Origin: Nitrospinaceae bacterium
GTDB lineage: Bacteria > Nitrospinota > Nitrospinia > Nitrospinales > VA-1
DNA: 42,842 nt
Reading direction: 5' to 3'
Assembly: GCA_023271875.1 (NCBI GenBank)
Contig: JALPWY010000012.1
Span: 1-42,842 of the forward strand
Made by a program: the position numbers and the translations under genes
Shown here: positions 20,607 to 30,649 of the stretch, one piece after another
Position numbering within the stretch: the stretch's first letter is position 1
Layout of the letters: every line of letters begins with the position of its first letter
The notes under the pieces: model-generated
The model's input: the letters and a program-made list of their open reading frames with translations, nothing else
The model's database searches: none
Told to the model about the DNA's origin: nothing

Positions 20607-22160
20607 ATGAAGATTGGCATCCCTAAAGAAATTCACGACGGTGAAAAAAGGGTAGCAACGACACCCGATGTTGCTAAGCAGCTTATCAAATTAGGTTTTG
20701 AAGTATTAGTTGAGTCAGGTGCAGGCGAAGGTTCTAGTTTTTCTGATGCTGCTTATACCGACGCTGGTGTGACAGTTGCGGAAGGTGCAAAAGCGATTTG
20801 GGACGATAGCGACATTATTCTAAAAGTGCGATCATTAGAATTTAATTCGAGTCTTAATTCTGAAGAAGTCGATTTGCTACGTGAAAAGCAGGTGATAATC
20901 ACCTTTCTTGCGCCAGCGCAGAACCCAGACTTGCTTAAAAAATTAGCTGAGAAAAAAGTTACTGCACTTTCAATGGATAGCGTGCCGCGTATTTCCCGTG
21001 CTCAAAAGATGGATGCACTTAGCTCGATGGGAAATATTGCTGGGTATCGAGCAGTAGTTGAAGCTGCTCAACACTTTGGTAGGTTTTTTACGGGGCAAAT
21101 TACAGCTGCGGGGAAAATACCACCGGCTAAGGTTATGGTTATTGGTGCGGGTGTTGCTGGGCTTGCCGCAATTGGTGCTGCGAAAAGTATGGGAGCTATT
21201 GTGCGGGCCTTTGATACCCGACCAGAAGTTAAAGAGCAGGTTGAGAGTATGAATGCAGAGTTTTTAGAGCTCGACTTTGAAGAAGAAGGATCAGGGACGG
21301 GTGGATATGCCAAGGTGATGAGTAAGGAATTTATAGAAGCAGAGATGGCATTATTCGCGGAACAAGCAAAAGAGGTAGACATTATTATTACCACAGCATT
21401 GATTCCAGGAAAGCCTGCCCCAGAATTAATCAAAGAAGAGATGGTTGTTTCAATGAAAGACGGAAGCGTGATAGTCGATCTCGCCGCAGAGCAGGGAGGT
21501 AATTGTAAACTGTCAGAGGCGGGCGTGGTAAAAAAGGTACACGGTGTTTCAATTATTGGTTACACAGATTTACCCAGTCGCCTTGCTGCCCAGTCCAGTC
21601 AGCTATATGGAACTAATTTGCGCCATCTTTTGACTGATATGTGTAAAGACAAGGATGGAAATATTACGGTTGATATGGAAGACGAGGTAGTCCGAGGAGC
21701 CACAGTCGTTAAAGATGGAGAAGTTACTTGGCCACCTCCCGCTCCTAAATTGTCTGCTGCACCTCCCAAACCATTAGAGAAGCCAGTGGAACCCGCTGAA
21801 GTGGTCGAGGAAAAACCTTCTTGGTTCGGGCCTCTAGTTACATTCATCGTTGGAGGGCTTGCTTTATTAGGGTTGGGATCTGTGGCCCCAGCGTCATTTA
21901 TGGCACATTTCACTGTCTTTGTTTTAGCCTGTTTTGTTGGCTACATGGTTATATGGAATGTTACCGCGGCTCTGCACACCCCGTTAATGAGTGTAACTAA
22001 CGCCATTAGCAGTATTATCGTTATCGGTGCAATCTTACAGATTAGTTCTGAGGATAGTTTGATTATGTGGATTGCGGGTTTTGCTGTGACAATCACAGCT
22101 ATTAATATAACAGGCGGATTCGCGGTAACGCGACGTATGCTTGAAATGTTTCGTAGATAG
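20607..22160 (+). CDS. pntA: NAD(P) transhydrogenase subunit alpha
   Basis: '[22 protein letters not shown]', '[40 protein letters not shown]', C-terminal TM segments (E. coli-like fused alpha). Confidence 0.95.
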   Translation: MKIGIPKEIHDGEKRVATTPDVAKQLIKLGFEVLVESGAGEGSSFSDAAYTDAGVTVAEGAKAIWDDSDIILKVRSLEFNSSLNSEEVDLLREKQVIITFLAPAQNPDLLKKLAEKKVTALSMDSVPRISRAQKMDALSSMGNIAGYRAVVEAAQHFGRFFTGQITAAGKIPPAKVMVIGAGVAGLAAIGAAKSMGAIVRAFDTRPEVKEQVESMNAEFLELDFEEEGSGTGGYAKVMSKEFIEAEMALFAEQAKEVDIIITTALIPGKPAPELIKEEMVVSMKDGSVIVDLAAEQGGNCKLSEAGVVKKVHGVSIIGYTDLPSRLAAQSSQLYGTNLRHLLTDMCKDKDGNITVDMEDEVVRGATVVKDGEVTWPPPAPKLSAAPPKPLEKPVEPAEVVEEKPSWFGPLVTFIVGGLALLGLGSVAPASFMAHFTVFVLACFVGYMVIWNVTAALHTPLMSVTNAISSIIVIGAILQISSEDSLIMWIAGFAVTITAINITGGFAVTRRMLEMFRR

Positions 22161-22171
22161 AAAGCGACAAG

Positions 22172-23569
22172 ATGAGTCCAGGAATTATAACTGCCTCTTA
22201 TGTGGGCGCAACCATTCTTTTTATTTTAGCTCTGGGTGGTTTGAGCCATCAGGAAACATCCAGACGAGGTAATATCTTCGGTATAACTGGTATGGCAATT
22301 GCGCTAATTGTAACAATTGCCGGTGTTACCTCTAATATTGAAATCCTTATTGGCGGGTTGGTGATAGGTGCTTCGATTGGATTAATTCTGGCAAAGCGTG
22401 TGCAGATGACGGAGATGCCGGAGTTGGTTGCAATTCTTCATAGCCTGGTTGGTTTGGCAGCAGTCTTGGTAGGTTTTGCCAACTTTATGGATCCTGCACG
22501 TTTAGAACACTATGCAGGTGTCGAGTTGACGATTCATGATATTGAGACTTATTTAGGGATCTTAATTGGAGCGATTACTTTTTCAGGATCAGTTATCGCT
22601 TTTGGAAAGCTTAGCGGAAAAATTGGTGGGAATCCTATGCTGCTGCCAGCTCGACACTGGCTCAACCTTGGTCTATTGATTGCCTCCATCTGGTACTGTG
22701 TTCAATTTGTAGAACAATCAGCAGCGGGCAGTGGAATGTTGCCATTATTGGTTATGACGGCAATCGCATTACTCTTCGGGATTCATATGGTTATGGCGAT
22801 TGGGGGCGCTGACATGCCCGTGGTCATCTCCATGCTTAATAGTTATTCGGGTTGGGCGGCGGCTGCAACTGGTTTCATGCTCAACAATGATCTCCTCATA
22901 GTGACGGGGGCTTTGGTAGGCAGCAGCGGTGCCATTCTGAGTTACATCATGTGTCGAGCTATGAATAGAAAGTTCTTGGCAGTAATTGCCGGTGGGTTTG
23001 GTACGACGACAGGTGGGTCCTCGGCCGGTTCTGATGCCGAACAGGGTGAAGTAATCGCTTTGGAAGCACCTGAGGTTGCAAGCTTATTAAACGAAGCTAA
23101 AGAAGTCATGATCATTCCTGGTTACGGTATGGCTGTCGCTCAAGCTCAACATATCGTCTGCGAACTCACAAAGGCTCTCAAAAAGAAAAAGGTGAATGTG
23201 CGATTCGGTATTCATCCTGTAGCTGGACGCATGCCAGGGCATATGAATGTTCTTTTGGCGGAAGCCAAAGTCCCATATGATATCGTTTACGAAATGGATG
23301 AGATCAATGATGATTTCCCGAATATTGATGTTTCAATGGTTATCGGAGCAAACGATATCGTGAATCCGTCCGCACTAACAGATCCCAATAGCCCGATCGC
23401 GGGAATGCCGGTTCTTGAGTGTTGGAAGGGCACAACCACTATTGTTTTAAAACGGAGTATGGCAACCGGTTATGCGGGCGTACAAAACCCCCTATTCTTT
23501 GAAGAGAATACCCGCATGTTATTCGGTGATGCTAAAACCAGCCTAGATACTGTCTTCAAAAATCTTTAG
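22172..23569 (+). CDS. pntB: NAD(P) transhydrogenase subunit beta
   Basis: '[23 protein letters not shown]', '[23 protein letters not shown]', '[24 protein letters not shown]', '[17 protein letters not shown]'. Confidence 0.97.
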   Translation: MSPGIITASYVGATILFILALGGLSHQETSRRGNIFGITGMAIALIVTIAGVTSNIEILIGGLVIGASIGLILAKRVQMTEMPELVAILHSLVGLAAVLVGFANFMDPARLEHYAGVELTIHDIETYLGILIGAITFSGSVIAFGKLSGKIGGNPMLLPARHWLNLGLLIASIWYCVQFVEQSAAGSGMLPLLVMTAIALLFGIHMVMAIGGADMPVVISMLNSYSGWAAAATGFMLNNDLLIVTGALVGSSGAILSYIMCRAMNRKFLAVIAGGFGTTTGGSSAGSDAEQGEVIALEAPEVASLLNEAKEVMIIPGYGMAVAQAQHIVCELTKALKKKKVNVRFGIHPVAGRMPGHMNVLLAEAKVPYDIVYEMDEINDDFPNIDVSMVIGANDIVNPSALTDPNSPIAGMPVLECWKGTTTIVLKRSMATGYAGVQNPLFFEENTRMLFGDAKTSLDTVFKNL

Positions 23570-23626
23570 TGTGTTTCACAGCTATTTTTTTCAGAGATCT
23601 GCTGTGCCCCAACCTATTTTAGTTTT

Positions 23627-24658
23627 TCAGTCTCGATAGGCCACTCCATGTGTTTCTCCACCAGTGTCAACCTTAGTCGTCAGGCTCAGATCGGATGCTG
23701 CAACCACCGCTAGTTTATTTTCATCTCGAATCGCCACGAAAACTGTTTTTCCGTCCGAGCTGATAGCCATCATATCCGGACGTTGGCCGATAGGAGTTGT
23801 TTTAACTATTTTTCGGCTAGCGGTATCGATCATAGATATCTGGTTTAGTTTTCGTTGGCCGACATAGACAGTTTTTCCATCCGGGCTGTGTACCAGCCCA
23901 TGTGGTTCTCCAGGGACATCAATTGAAGCTTCAACTGAACCGGTCTGTGGATTCATTAGCAGTAATTTATTATCTGTTGGATCTGTAACCCAAAGTTGGC
24001 TCCAATCTTCATTAGGTTTGATAGCCATGGCACCTTTGGCACCTGGAAAGGTCTTGGTGATTTTGTGAGTGTTCATGTCAATCACCGAAATATTTGCATC
24101 ACCTGCGTTGACCACGTACAAAGTTTTCCCATCGGGAGAAAATACAGCGGTAATGGCTTTTTTCCCGGTTGCCATGGTGTGAGTGGCTTTTTTAGACGCA
24201 ACGTCAATAAATGTAATATTTCCTGCACCAACGTTGCAGGAGACCGCTGTTTTCCCATCTGGAGATACAGCTACATCGTGAGCCTTAGTATCTGCCAAGA
24301 CATCAGCTAACTTCTTTTTTGTTACGGCATCTATGATGGTTATACTGTTAGTCCCCAAGTTTGCAATGTAAGCCAGTTTACCGTCCGGGCTGAAAGTGAC
24401 ATTATGAGCGCCGGCTCCGGTAGGAATGGTTTTCACGACCTTATTGGAACCGGTATCTATGATCTGAACATTAGCACCCTTCATATTTGCAACCCATGCT
24501 TCACCAGCGAAGCTTTCTTTGCTTGATAGCAATCCCGAAAGAAAAATAGCTGTGAATACAAAAACCGTGAATAAACTGGATAGTTTCTGCTTTCGGCAAG
24601 AAGAATTTCCTGAAATTCCTTCGACAGGATTAATTGGTTTGTTTTTTTCGTTAAGCAT
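23627..24658 (-). CDS. YncE-like beta-propeller (YVTN repeat) protein, exported
   Basis: Repeated 'FSPDGKxxYVxN...ISVIDxxTxK' units; start at MLNEKNK with GGAGGAAAAAT upstream. Confidence 0.88.
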   Translation of the reverse strand: MLNEKNKPINPVEGISGNSSCRKQKLSSLFTVFVFTAIFLSGLLSSKESFAGEAWVANMKGANVQIIDTGSNKVVKTIPTGAGAHNVTFSPDGKLAYIANLGTNSITIIDAVTKKKLADVLADTKAHDVAVSPDGKTAVSCNVGAGNITFIDVASKKATHTMATGKKAITAVFSPDGKTLYVVNAGDANISVIDMNTHKITKTFPGAKGAMAIKPNEDWSQLWVTDPTDNKLLLMNPQTGSVEASIDVPGEPHGLVHSPDGKTVYVGQRKLNQISMIDTASRKIVKTTPIGQRPDMMAISSDGKTVFVAIRDENKLAVVAASDLSLTTKVDTGGETHGVAYRD

Positions 24659-24990
24659 ATTTTTCCTCCAAAGAAATAAATGGTAGAGAACATTCATTCA
24701 ATATTTTTGAGTATACGAATCATACTCTTTATTTTTTACAAGGTAAATCTATCAGTTCTAAATTAAATTTTTAATGTTTAGTAAATTAGAGTTATATAAA
24801 GGAAGTGTGTGAGACTAATTTTATCAGTTAAATTAAAAAACTTTAGCCTATCTGCAACCTTATAAGTTTCAATAAGTTATCGCAAAATAGGTTTTTTGTT
24901 TTCTAAGCAATGAAAACAAATCAGCATTACTACCATTCCAAGATGCTTAGAGTTATTGCCAGATAAGATTTAAAATAATACAATTAACTC

Positions 24991-25092
24991 ATGTTTAAAT
25001 TATCAAATATTTACAAAAAACCCTTTTTTGCTTGCGTATTTTGTGTGATTTATGTGGCGATCTCTTTTGGGGTAGCTTTATTTGGTTTTTAG
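24991..25092 (+). CDS. Possible 33-aa single-TM small protein (MFKLSNIYKKPFFACVFCVIYVAISFGVALFGF)
   Basis: ATG..TAG open frame in a 430-bp gap; basic N-terminus then a hydrophobic stretch. No clear SD, and below the ORF-track size cutoff. Confidence 0.3.
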   Translation: MFKLSNIYKKPFFACVFCVIYVAISFGVALFGF

Positions 25093-25130
25093 TCAAAACC
25101 TAGATCGACACATTCTGATTAAAGTTGTTT

Positions 25131-25916
25131 TTAGTGAGTCCTTCCAAAAAACGTTAATCTGGCGTTTTCTGATAATTCAATGCTCTTTTGAAGGTTATAA
25201 TTCAGGGTGACAAGAACTCGGTGCTTATTTGAAGTGACAGGAGTCACTCGATGAAGATAGTTGCTTCCATAAAAAAGAACAAGCGCGCCTTCCTCGATTC
25301 GCAATTCTTTTGCAGGATGTTTATTTTGTAAAACAGAGTCTATGAGTCGGGTATTAAGAGTGTTCTTTTCTACATTACGCGCATCGACGACATATTGAAA
25401 ATTTCCCCCTGATGCGGATGATTGGATCATCAGAGTAATAGCAAATGATGCATTATCAAAATGCCACCCCAACTGTTGATGTTTCTCATAATAATTATAA
25501 TTGATAGACGACAGGGTATCAGCGTATGGGTAAATCTTCTCAACGGACAGTAACGATTGAATAAAATTTTTAAAAAAAGCAGAGTTGTAAATTGTTCTTA
25601 AGGTGGAGTTCTCTGGAATCAAGTCATGCGGGACGCAGCCTTTATCACTGACTACTGCAATATTACAGGGATGTTTATCGCCTAACTGGGTATTTTTTTT
25701 TGTAAGTAAAACATTATGATTCTGCGAACAATAAAATGCCTTGTCGTGTAATGCTTGAGCTTCTCGCTGTAGGTTAACTAAAGGTTTTTCTGCTAGGAAG
25801 TTATTTAAAATAAGTATAGAGTTTTTTTTTAACTGACTCCTGCAACGTTTGACATAGTAATTTAAATCATCTATGGGGTGGAGTTTAAAATCAATAATAT
25901 CCTGCAGATCGTTCAT
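25131..25916 (-). CDS. 2OG-Fe(II) dioxygenase related to HalD/BesD-family proteins, intact HxD
   Basis: 'LGWHFDNASFAITLMIQSSASGGNFQYVVDARN' (HxD), 'GSNYLHRVTPVTSNKHRVLVTLNYN' (distal His and Arg). Confidence 0.75.
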   Translation of the reverse strand: MNDLQDIIDFKLHPIDDLNYYVKRCRSQLKKNSILILNNFLAEKPLVNLQREAQALHDKAFYCSQNHNVLLTKKNTQLGDKHPCNIAVVSDKGCVPHDLIPENSTLRTIYNSAFFKNFIQSLLSVEKIYPYADTLSSINYNYYEKHQQLGWHFDNASFAITLMIQSSASGGNFQYVVDARNVEKNTLNTRLIDSVLQNKHPAKELRIEEGALVLFYGSNYLHRVTPVTSNKHRVLVTLNYNLQKSIELSENARLTFFGRTH

Positions 25917-27530
25917 TTAAAAATTTTTAAGAAATGCTTTTGCCTCCTTTAGCTCAGGAAAAGCGGAGTCTGCATTTTTTAAAATAGACAGGATTTGTGA
26001 ATAGTTCTCCTTAGCTGTTATTTTATCACCATCCAATTTAGCAGACCGTGCAGCACCTATTAGTGATCGAATTCGGTTTGGATGACGCGTCAAGGAGATG
26101 TTGAATTGTTCTTTGGCTTTTTTGGGTTTCCCTGCTTTAAGATAAACTTCTCCTAATAATTCGTAGGTGGGTTTAAGGATACGTGGAGGACCAGACGGCG
26201 ATGGTAGTTTTTCTTCAACCAAAGTCGCTTGTTTTGCGAGTTGAATGGCACCTTCATAATTTTTTTCATAAAGCTTCATCGCGGTTTCAATTTCCAATTC
26301 CCATACTTCTAAATATTCTGGTCGACTGAAATGGTTTTTGCGAAATCCTTTTTCCTGTATTTCTTTTAACTCTGTGGCATATTTTTTTGCTTCGTCATCT
26401 CCTTGGATAGCGGCGGCGTAGCCAAGAACAAAATTATATCCAGCCTTGGAAAAGGTTTTGGGTTCCCATCCTTCAGGGGGCACAAGTTTTTTTGCTTTTT
26501 CCCATTGCTCAGTTTCTATTATAGTGGCAGCTAACATACGATGGTAATATTTACCGGACCTTAAATTGGGATTAGGTTTGGATTTTGCTGCAGCTTGAAT
26601 TCCTTCCTCCATATCTTTTTGCTGAATTTTGAAAATAGTTTCTGCTTTGCCTCTGAGTCCCTGTTGCAGATACACATAGTGCAGCCATTGCAGGCTGTGG
26701 TAATCGCGATTACTTTTGGGTAGTTTTTCTCGTTCTACCCACTTTTTGGAGGTGGCCCAACCATTTTCGTTCGATTTTGCTGCTTCAGGCCACATGCCGA
26801 GTTGAATAAAGATATGTGCCGGCATATGCTGAGCATGATGTGATGTAGGGGCAATTTTGGCATAGCGTTGTGCGGAAGGTAAGGCAAGCCTTGCGAGATC
26901 AGGGTGATCAAACGCGTGGATTGCATAATGTGCCGCACAGGGATGATCTGGTTTTTGCTCATATATCTCTAATGCAATCGCACCGGAATCAACTTTTAGT
27001 TTTATTTTTTTTTCCGTATTTCTAGCTATTCCTAATAAGGAGAGGCTGTAAAAACATGCAGCTTCTAGATCATTTGGATATTTGGTATAAATCTTTTTCA
27101 TAGCATTTGAATAAGCTTTATCTCGAGTTATTTTTCCCCCTTCTCCGTAAAGAAGTTGGACAGCTTGAATATAGTCTTGCTCTCTTTGAGTTAACTCTGA
27201 GAGATCAGATATTTTGGACAGTGCGGCCTTGGCCGACTTAGAATCTTGTCTTTCCCAAAGCGGGGCGTTGTGAGCCATAGCCTCGCCCCAGTACCCCATA
27301 GCAAAATTAGGATCCGCTTTAGTAGAACTTTGAAATTCTCGCAAGGCTTCTGGATACCAAAAAGAATGAAGTGCCGCCACACCACTTATAAAGTGATGTT
27401 GTGCAACTCCTGATCCAGAAGTAGGAAATTCTATCTTGCCAAGTTTGGATGATGCGTGAGTTGGTTGAATAATATAACTGGCGTTAAAGCCCCCAAAAAT
27501 TATCGTAATGAAGAGTAATCGAATCATCAT
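25917..27530 (-). CDS. Tetratricopeptide-repeat protein with conserved His-rich segments, exported
   Basis: Signal-like N-terminus; 'GYWGEAMAHNAPLW', 'CAAHYAIHAFDHPDLARLALPSAQRYAKIAPTSHHAQHMPAHIFIQLGMW'; stop directly abuts the ATG of the oxygenase. Confidence 0.8.
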   Translation of the reverse strand: MMIRLLFITIIFGGFNASYIIQPTHASSKLGKIEFPTSGSGVAQHHFISGVAALHSFWYPEALREFQSSTKADPNFAMGYWGEAMAHNAPLWERQDSKSAKAALSKISDLSELTQREQDYIQAVQLLYGEGGKITRDKAYSNAMKKIYTKYPNDLEAACFYSLSLLGIARNTEKKIKLKVDSGAIALEIYEQKPDHPCAAHYAIHAFDHPDLARLALPSAQRYAKIAPTSHHAQHMPAHIFIQLGMWPEAAKSNENGWATSKKWVEREKLPKSNRDYHSLQWLHYVYLQQGLRGKAETIFKIQQKDMEEGIQAAAKSKPNPNLRSGKYYHRMLAATIIETEQWEKAKKLVPPEGWEPKTFSKAGYNFVLGYAAAIQGDDEAKKYATELKEIQEKGFRKNHFSRPEYLEVWELEIETAMKLYEKNYEGAIQLAKQATLVEEKLPSPSGPPRILKPTYELLGEVYLKAGKPKKAKEQFNISLTRHPNRIRSLIGAARSAKLDGDKITAKENYSQILSILKNADSAFPELKEAKAFLKNF

Positions 27531-27638
27531 AATAAAAAAATAGTTGGATAATTAAAATAAAGCACGGTTGAAAAAATAAATAGGTGAGACTAAAGTAAAC
27601 AGAGAAATTTTTTTGTGTCATTTAGATAAAGATAGAAT

Positions 27639-27971
27639 ATGAAGAAAAGTAAGGATTTGTCCAGAATAAAATCAAGAAACGATATTCCCTTTGGCGCATT
27701 ATTGATGGGCACTACGGGTGTGTTGATCGGCTTAGTCGTGGATAGTGCAATGGCCATGCTTGTTGTTGGTATTTTGGGTGCTTTTATAGGGGGATTAGTA
27801 GGATGGGCTGGTGGAAGAGTTTTTCTGCTTATTATTTGTTTTGGTGTGTTGATAGGGGCATTTTTAGGTTACCGCACAGGAGATCAGGATATTCTCATTA
27901 TAGCTTCGGGAACCGGTGGAGCTATTGCCGGATTTATAGGGGCACAAGTCTCACTTTTTTTAAATAAATGA
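27639..27971 (+). CDS. Glycine-rich (Gly-zipper-like) membrane protein
   Basis: 110 aa with GxxxG-rich TM segments 'GILGAFIGGLVGWAGG', 'GTGGAIAGFIGAQV'; ATGA overlap with the next gene. Confidence 0.65.
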   Translation: MKKSKDLSRIKSRNDIPFGALLMGTTGVLIGLVVDSAMAMLVVGILGAFIGGLVGWAGGRVFLLIICFGVLIGAFLGYRTGDQDILIIASGTGGAIAGFIGAQVSLFLNK

Positions 27972-28705
27972 GTAGGATACTTTTATTATTATTGGGTAGT
28001 TTTTTTTTGTTCTCCAAAGTTTTTTTGCAAACTTCTTCTGCTTTGGAAAAATTAGCTCCTATTGGAATGGTGCTCGTCCCTGTAGGGACTTATATCGCAG
28101 GTTCAGACAAATATAACGATGAGCGACCAAGCAGAGAAATTCATTTAGATGCTTTTTTTGTTGATAGATTTGAGGTAACTCAGAAGCAATTTAAAAAAAT
28201 TATGAATATTAATCCGTCTGAATTTCGAGGAGAAAATTTACCAGTTGATCGGGTTGATTGGTACCAGGCGAGAGATTACTGTAATAAAATTGGGAAACGT
28301 TTGCCAACAGAGGCCGAATGGGAAAAGTCAGCTCGCTCAGGATCCACAGCCCAATATTACTGGGGGGATGTGCCAGACAATTCACATGCTTGGCACTGGG
28401 ACAACTCTGGTCGAAAAACTCACCCTGTGGGAGAAAAGAAACCGAACAAGTTTGGCCTGTATGATATTGCTGGAAATGTTTGGGAGTGGACCGCAGATTG
28501 GTATGATCAATACTATTACCAGACGCGCTCTTCCAGCAATCCAAAAAGCCCATTCAATGGAAAGCACAGGGTTCTTCGAGGTGGATCGTTTATGGATAAA
28601 GCAGAAGGACTACGTGTCACCCGGCGCAACTGGGATTTGCCGGGAGCCCGATTTAAAAATTTTGGATTCCGTTGTGCAAAAAATAAAAAAAGAAAAGAGA
28701 ACTAA
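27968..28705 (+). CDS. Periplasmic FGE/SUMF1-fold protein #2 (lacks catalytic Cys pair)
   Basis: 'MVLVPVGTYIAGS', 'RLPTEAEWEKSARSG', 'IAGNVWEWTADWYD', 'VLRGGSFMDKAEGLRVTRRNWDLP..GFRCAK'. Confidence 0.9.
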   Translation: MSRILLLLLGSFFLFSKVFLQTSSALEKLAPIGMVLVPVGTYIAGSDKYNDERPSREIHLDAFFVDRFEVTQKQFKKIMNINPSEFRGENLPVDRVDWYQARDYCNKIGKRLPTEAEWEKSARSGSTAQYYWGDVPDNSHAWHWDNSGRKTHPVGEKKPNKFGLYDIAGNVWEWTADWYDQYYYQTRSSSNPKSPFNGKHRVLRGGSFMDKAEGLRVTRRNWDLPGARFKNFGFRCAKNKKRKEN

Positions 28706-29674
28706 TCAGCCATAGAGGTGGGCTACCTGTTTTTCGTATCCATTGTATAGCCGAGTTTTATGAACTTCACCGGTCCCTAACATTTTTTCTGTTGCTTGCA
28801 ACCAGCGAGGATGATTAATGGTGGGATCGACGTTAGCTTCGAAGCTGTATTCTAGGGGTAATACTGTGTTCCAAAAGGTCAGAGGTTGGTAGTCAATTAA
28901 TTCTATTTTTACGATAGACTTGATACTTTTAAACCCGTATTTCCAGGGTACTACCAATCGTATAGGTGCACCGTGTTGTTTTCTGAGGGGATGGCCATAC
29001 ATGCCAAGAGCCATGAAAGTCAGTTCGTTGATTGCTTCCTCTATGGTAAGCGCTTCTGTATAAGGCCAAGGACGCCAAAAAGCCAGTTGCCCTTGGGCTG
29101 TAAAAGGTTTGTAAAAGGTAGTCATGGCCACGTGCGTTGCATTAGATTTGGGTTCAACGATATCCAACAAAGCTTTTAGGGGAAATCCCGTCCATGGCAC
29201 TGCCATCGCCCAAGCTTCAACACAACGTAACCGGTACAGACGTTCCTCAATATCCATCAACTTATAGAAGTCATCAAGGTCAAAAGTTCGCGGTTTGTTG
29301 ACGAGTCCAGTGATTTCCAGTTTCCATGGTCGAGTAGATAGGGCTTGGGCATGAAAACTTGGGTCGCTTTTAATCTCGCTAAACTCGAAAAAATTATTAA
29401 AGATTGCTGCGATTTTTTCCTCTGTTATACTCCGGTCAAGAGAATACTTTGTGTTACGTTTTACGGGGTAGATTTTTTCTTCAATTGCAGACCATTCAAT
29501 AGGTGCATTGCGATTAGGAGTAGGACCAATACCGCATCCATAGAATGAAGCTGTTGCAGCCAGTGTGGTAATTGAAGTTCCCTTAATAAAATCACGCCGA
29601 TTCATGTAGACCGACTCGGGTGTGGCCTCACCTTCAGCCATATTCCACGATTTAGGAAAAATAAGATTGCTCAT
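28706..29674 (-). CDS. msrP: Periplasmic protein-methionine-sulfoxide reductase, molybdopterin subunit (MsrP), Tat-exported
   Basis: 'EATPESVYMNRRDFIKGTS' Tat motif, 'LRCVEAWAMAVPWTGFPLKALL', 'GAPIRLVVPWKYGFKSIKSIVKIEL'. Confidence 0.93.
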   Translation of the reverse strand: MSNLIFPKSWNMAEGEATPESVYMNRRDFIKGTSITTLAATASFYGCGIGPTPNRNAPIEWSAIEEKIYPVKRNTKYSLDRSITEEKIAAIFNNFFEFSEIKSDPSFHAQALSTRPWKLEITGLVNKPRTFDLDDFYKLMDIEERLYRLRCVEAWAMAVPWTGFPLKALLDIVEPKSNATHVAMTTFYKPFTAQGQLAFWRPWPYTEALTIEEAINELTFMALGMYGHPLRKQHGAPIRLVVPWKYGFKSIKSIVKIELIDYQPLTFWNTVLPLEYSFEANVDPTINHPRWLQATEKMLGTGEVHKTRLYNGYEKQVAHLYG

Positions 29675-29701
29675 AATAATAAATCTAGAAAATAATATTC
29701 A

Positions 29702-30019
29702 CTACCCAACCCAATCATCAATACATTTAAGATAATCTGAAGAACCTTGTGTAATAGGGAGAGCAATTACTTCAGGAATATCGTAGCTGTGATTTTCAAG
29801 TATCCAATCTTTTAAGGCAGAAAATTTTTCTTCTTTGGTTTTGATTATGAGAAGAAGTTCGTCGTCGACGCATAATTTTCCATCCCAGTAGTAAGTCGAC
29901 TGGATAGAGGGAATAATATTTACGCAATAGGCTAGTTTTTTTTCAACTAAACCGCGGCTAATTTTTTTTGCTTCTTCTTTAGAACTTACGGTTGTAAATA
30001 CAGTGATATGATTCTTCAT
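29702..30019 (-). CDS. cutA: CutA divalent-cation tolerance family protein
   Basis: 'LAYCVNIIPSIQSTYYWDGKLCVDDELLLIIKTKEEKF', 'HSYDIPEVIALPI'. Confidence 0.93.
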   Translation of the reverse strand: MKNHITVFTTVSSKEEAKKISRGLVEKKLAYCVNIIPSIQSTYYWDGKLCVDDELLLIIKTKEEKFSALKDWILENHSYDIPEVIALPITQGSSDYLKCIDDWVG

Positions 30020-30034
30020 GATAATTTTATTTCA

Positions 30035-30622
30035 TTAAAGAATAACTTTTAGAATGAAAAAACCTAAAACTAGGAGAACCATAAAGACAATTGTAAAGAT
30101 GTTAAAATATTTTTCTATAAGTATCTTGAAAGGTGGACCAAATTTATACATCAGTGCAGCCACAAGAAAAAACCGGGCAGATCTGCTTACCGCTGAAGCC
30201 AAGACAAATATTGGAAAATTAATTTTAAACGCTCCAGCTGACAGAGTAAAAACCTTATACGGTAAAGGTGTAAAGCCTGCTGCCGCTACTGCCCAAGCAT
30301 TATATTTATCATAAAGTAATCCAATTTTATCCCATTTTTCTTGAAAATGATAAAACGCTACGATGTGGTCTCCGATTAGATCCATAAATTGATATCCAAT
30401 GAGGTACCCGAACATGCCTCCTAGAACCGACCCGACAGAGCAAACAAATGCAAAACGAAACCATCCAACAGGTGATGCTACAACCATTGCGATCAGCAAG
30501 ATATCTGGAGGAATAGGAAAAAAAGAGGATTCCACAAATGAAATGATAAATAAAACAGGAAGAGCATAGGGTGTAGTTGCCCATTGCAGGACCCAGTCGT
30601 AAAGTTTTCTAATTAATATCAT
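30035..30622 (-). CDS. YqaA-type VTT/DedA-like membrane protein
   Basis: 'ALPVLFIISFVESSFFPIPPDILLIAMVVASP', 'GGMFGYLIGYQFMD', 'FTPLPYKVFTLSAGAFKI'. Confidence 0.85.
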   Translation of the reverse strand: MILIRKLYDWVLQWATTPYALPVLFIISFVESSFFPIPPDILLIAMVVASPVGWFRFAFVCSVGSVLGGMFGYLIGYQFMDLIGDHIVAFYHFQEKWDKIGLLYDKYNAWAVAAAGFTPLPYKVFTLSAGAFKINFPIFVLASAVSRSARFFLVAALMYKFGPPFKILIEKYFNIFTIVFMVLLVLGFFILKVIL

Positions 30623-30649
30623 TTAATTCTTTGACCTATAATTTTTTAG

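Noticed and set aside
21068-21433. Antisense 121-aa ORF within pntA (likewise 21599..21913)
   Set aside because: Low-complexity composition, no recognisable motif, fully overlaps a strong pntA call.
28245-28715. 156-aa + strand ORF (and antisense 28209..28553, 28382..28567)
   Set aside because: Shadow ORFs over FGE-like #2, which has clear family motifs in its own frame.
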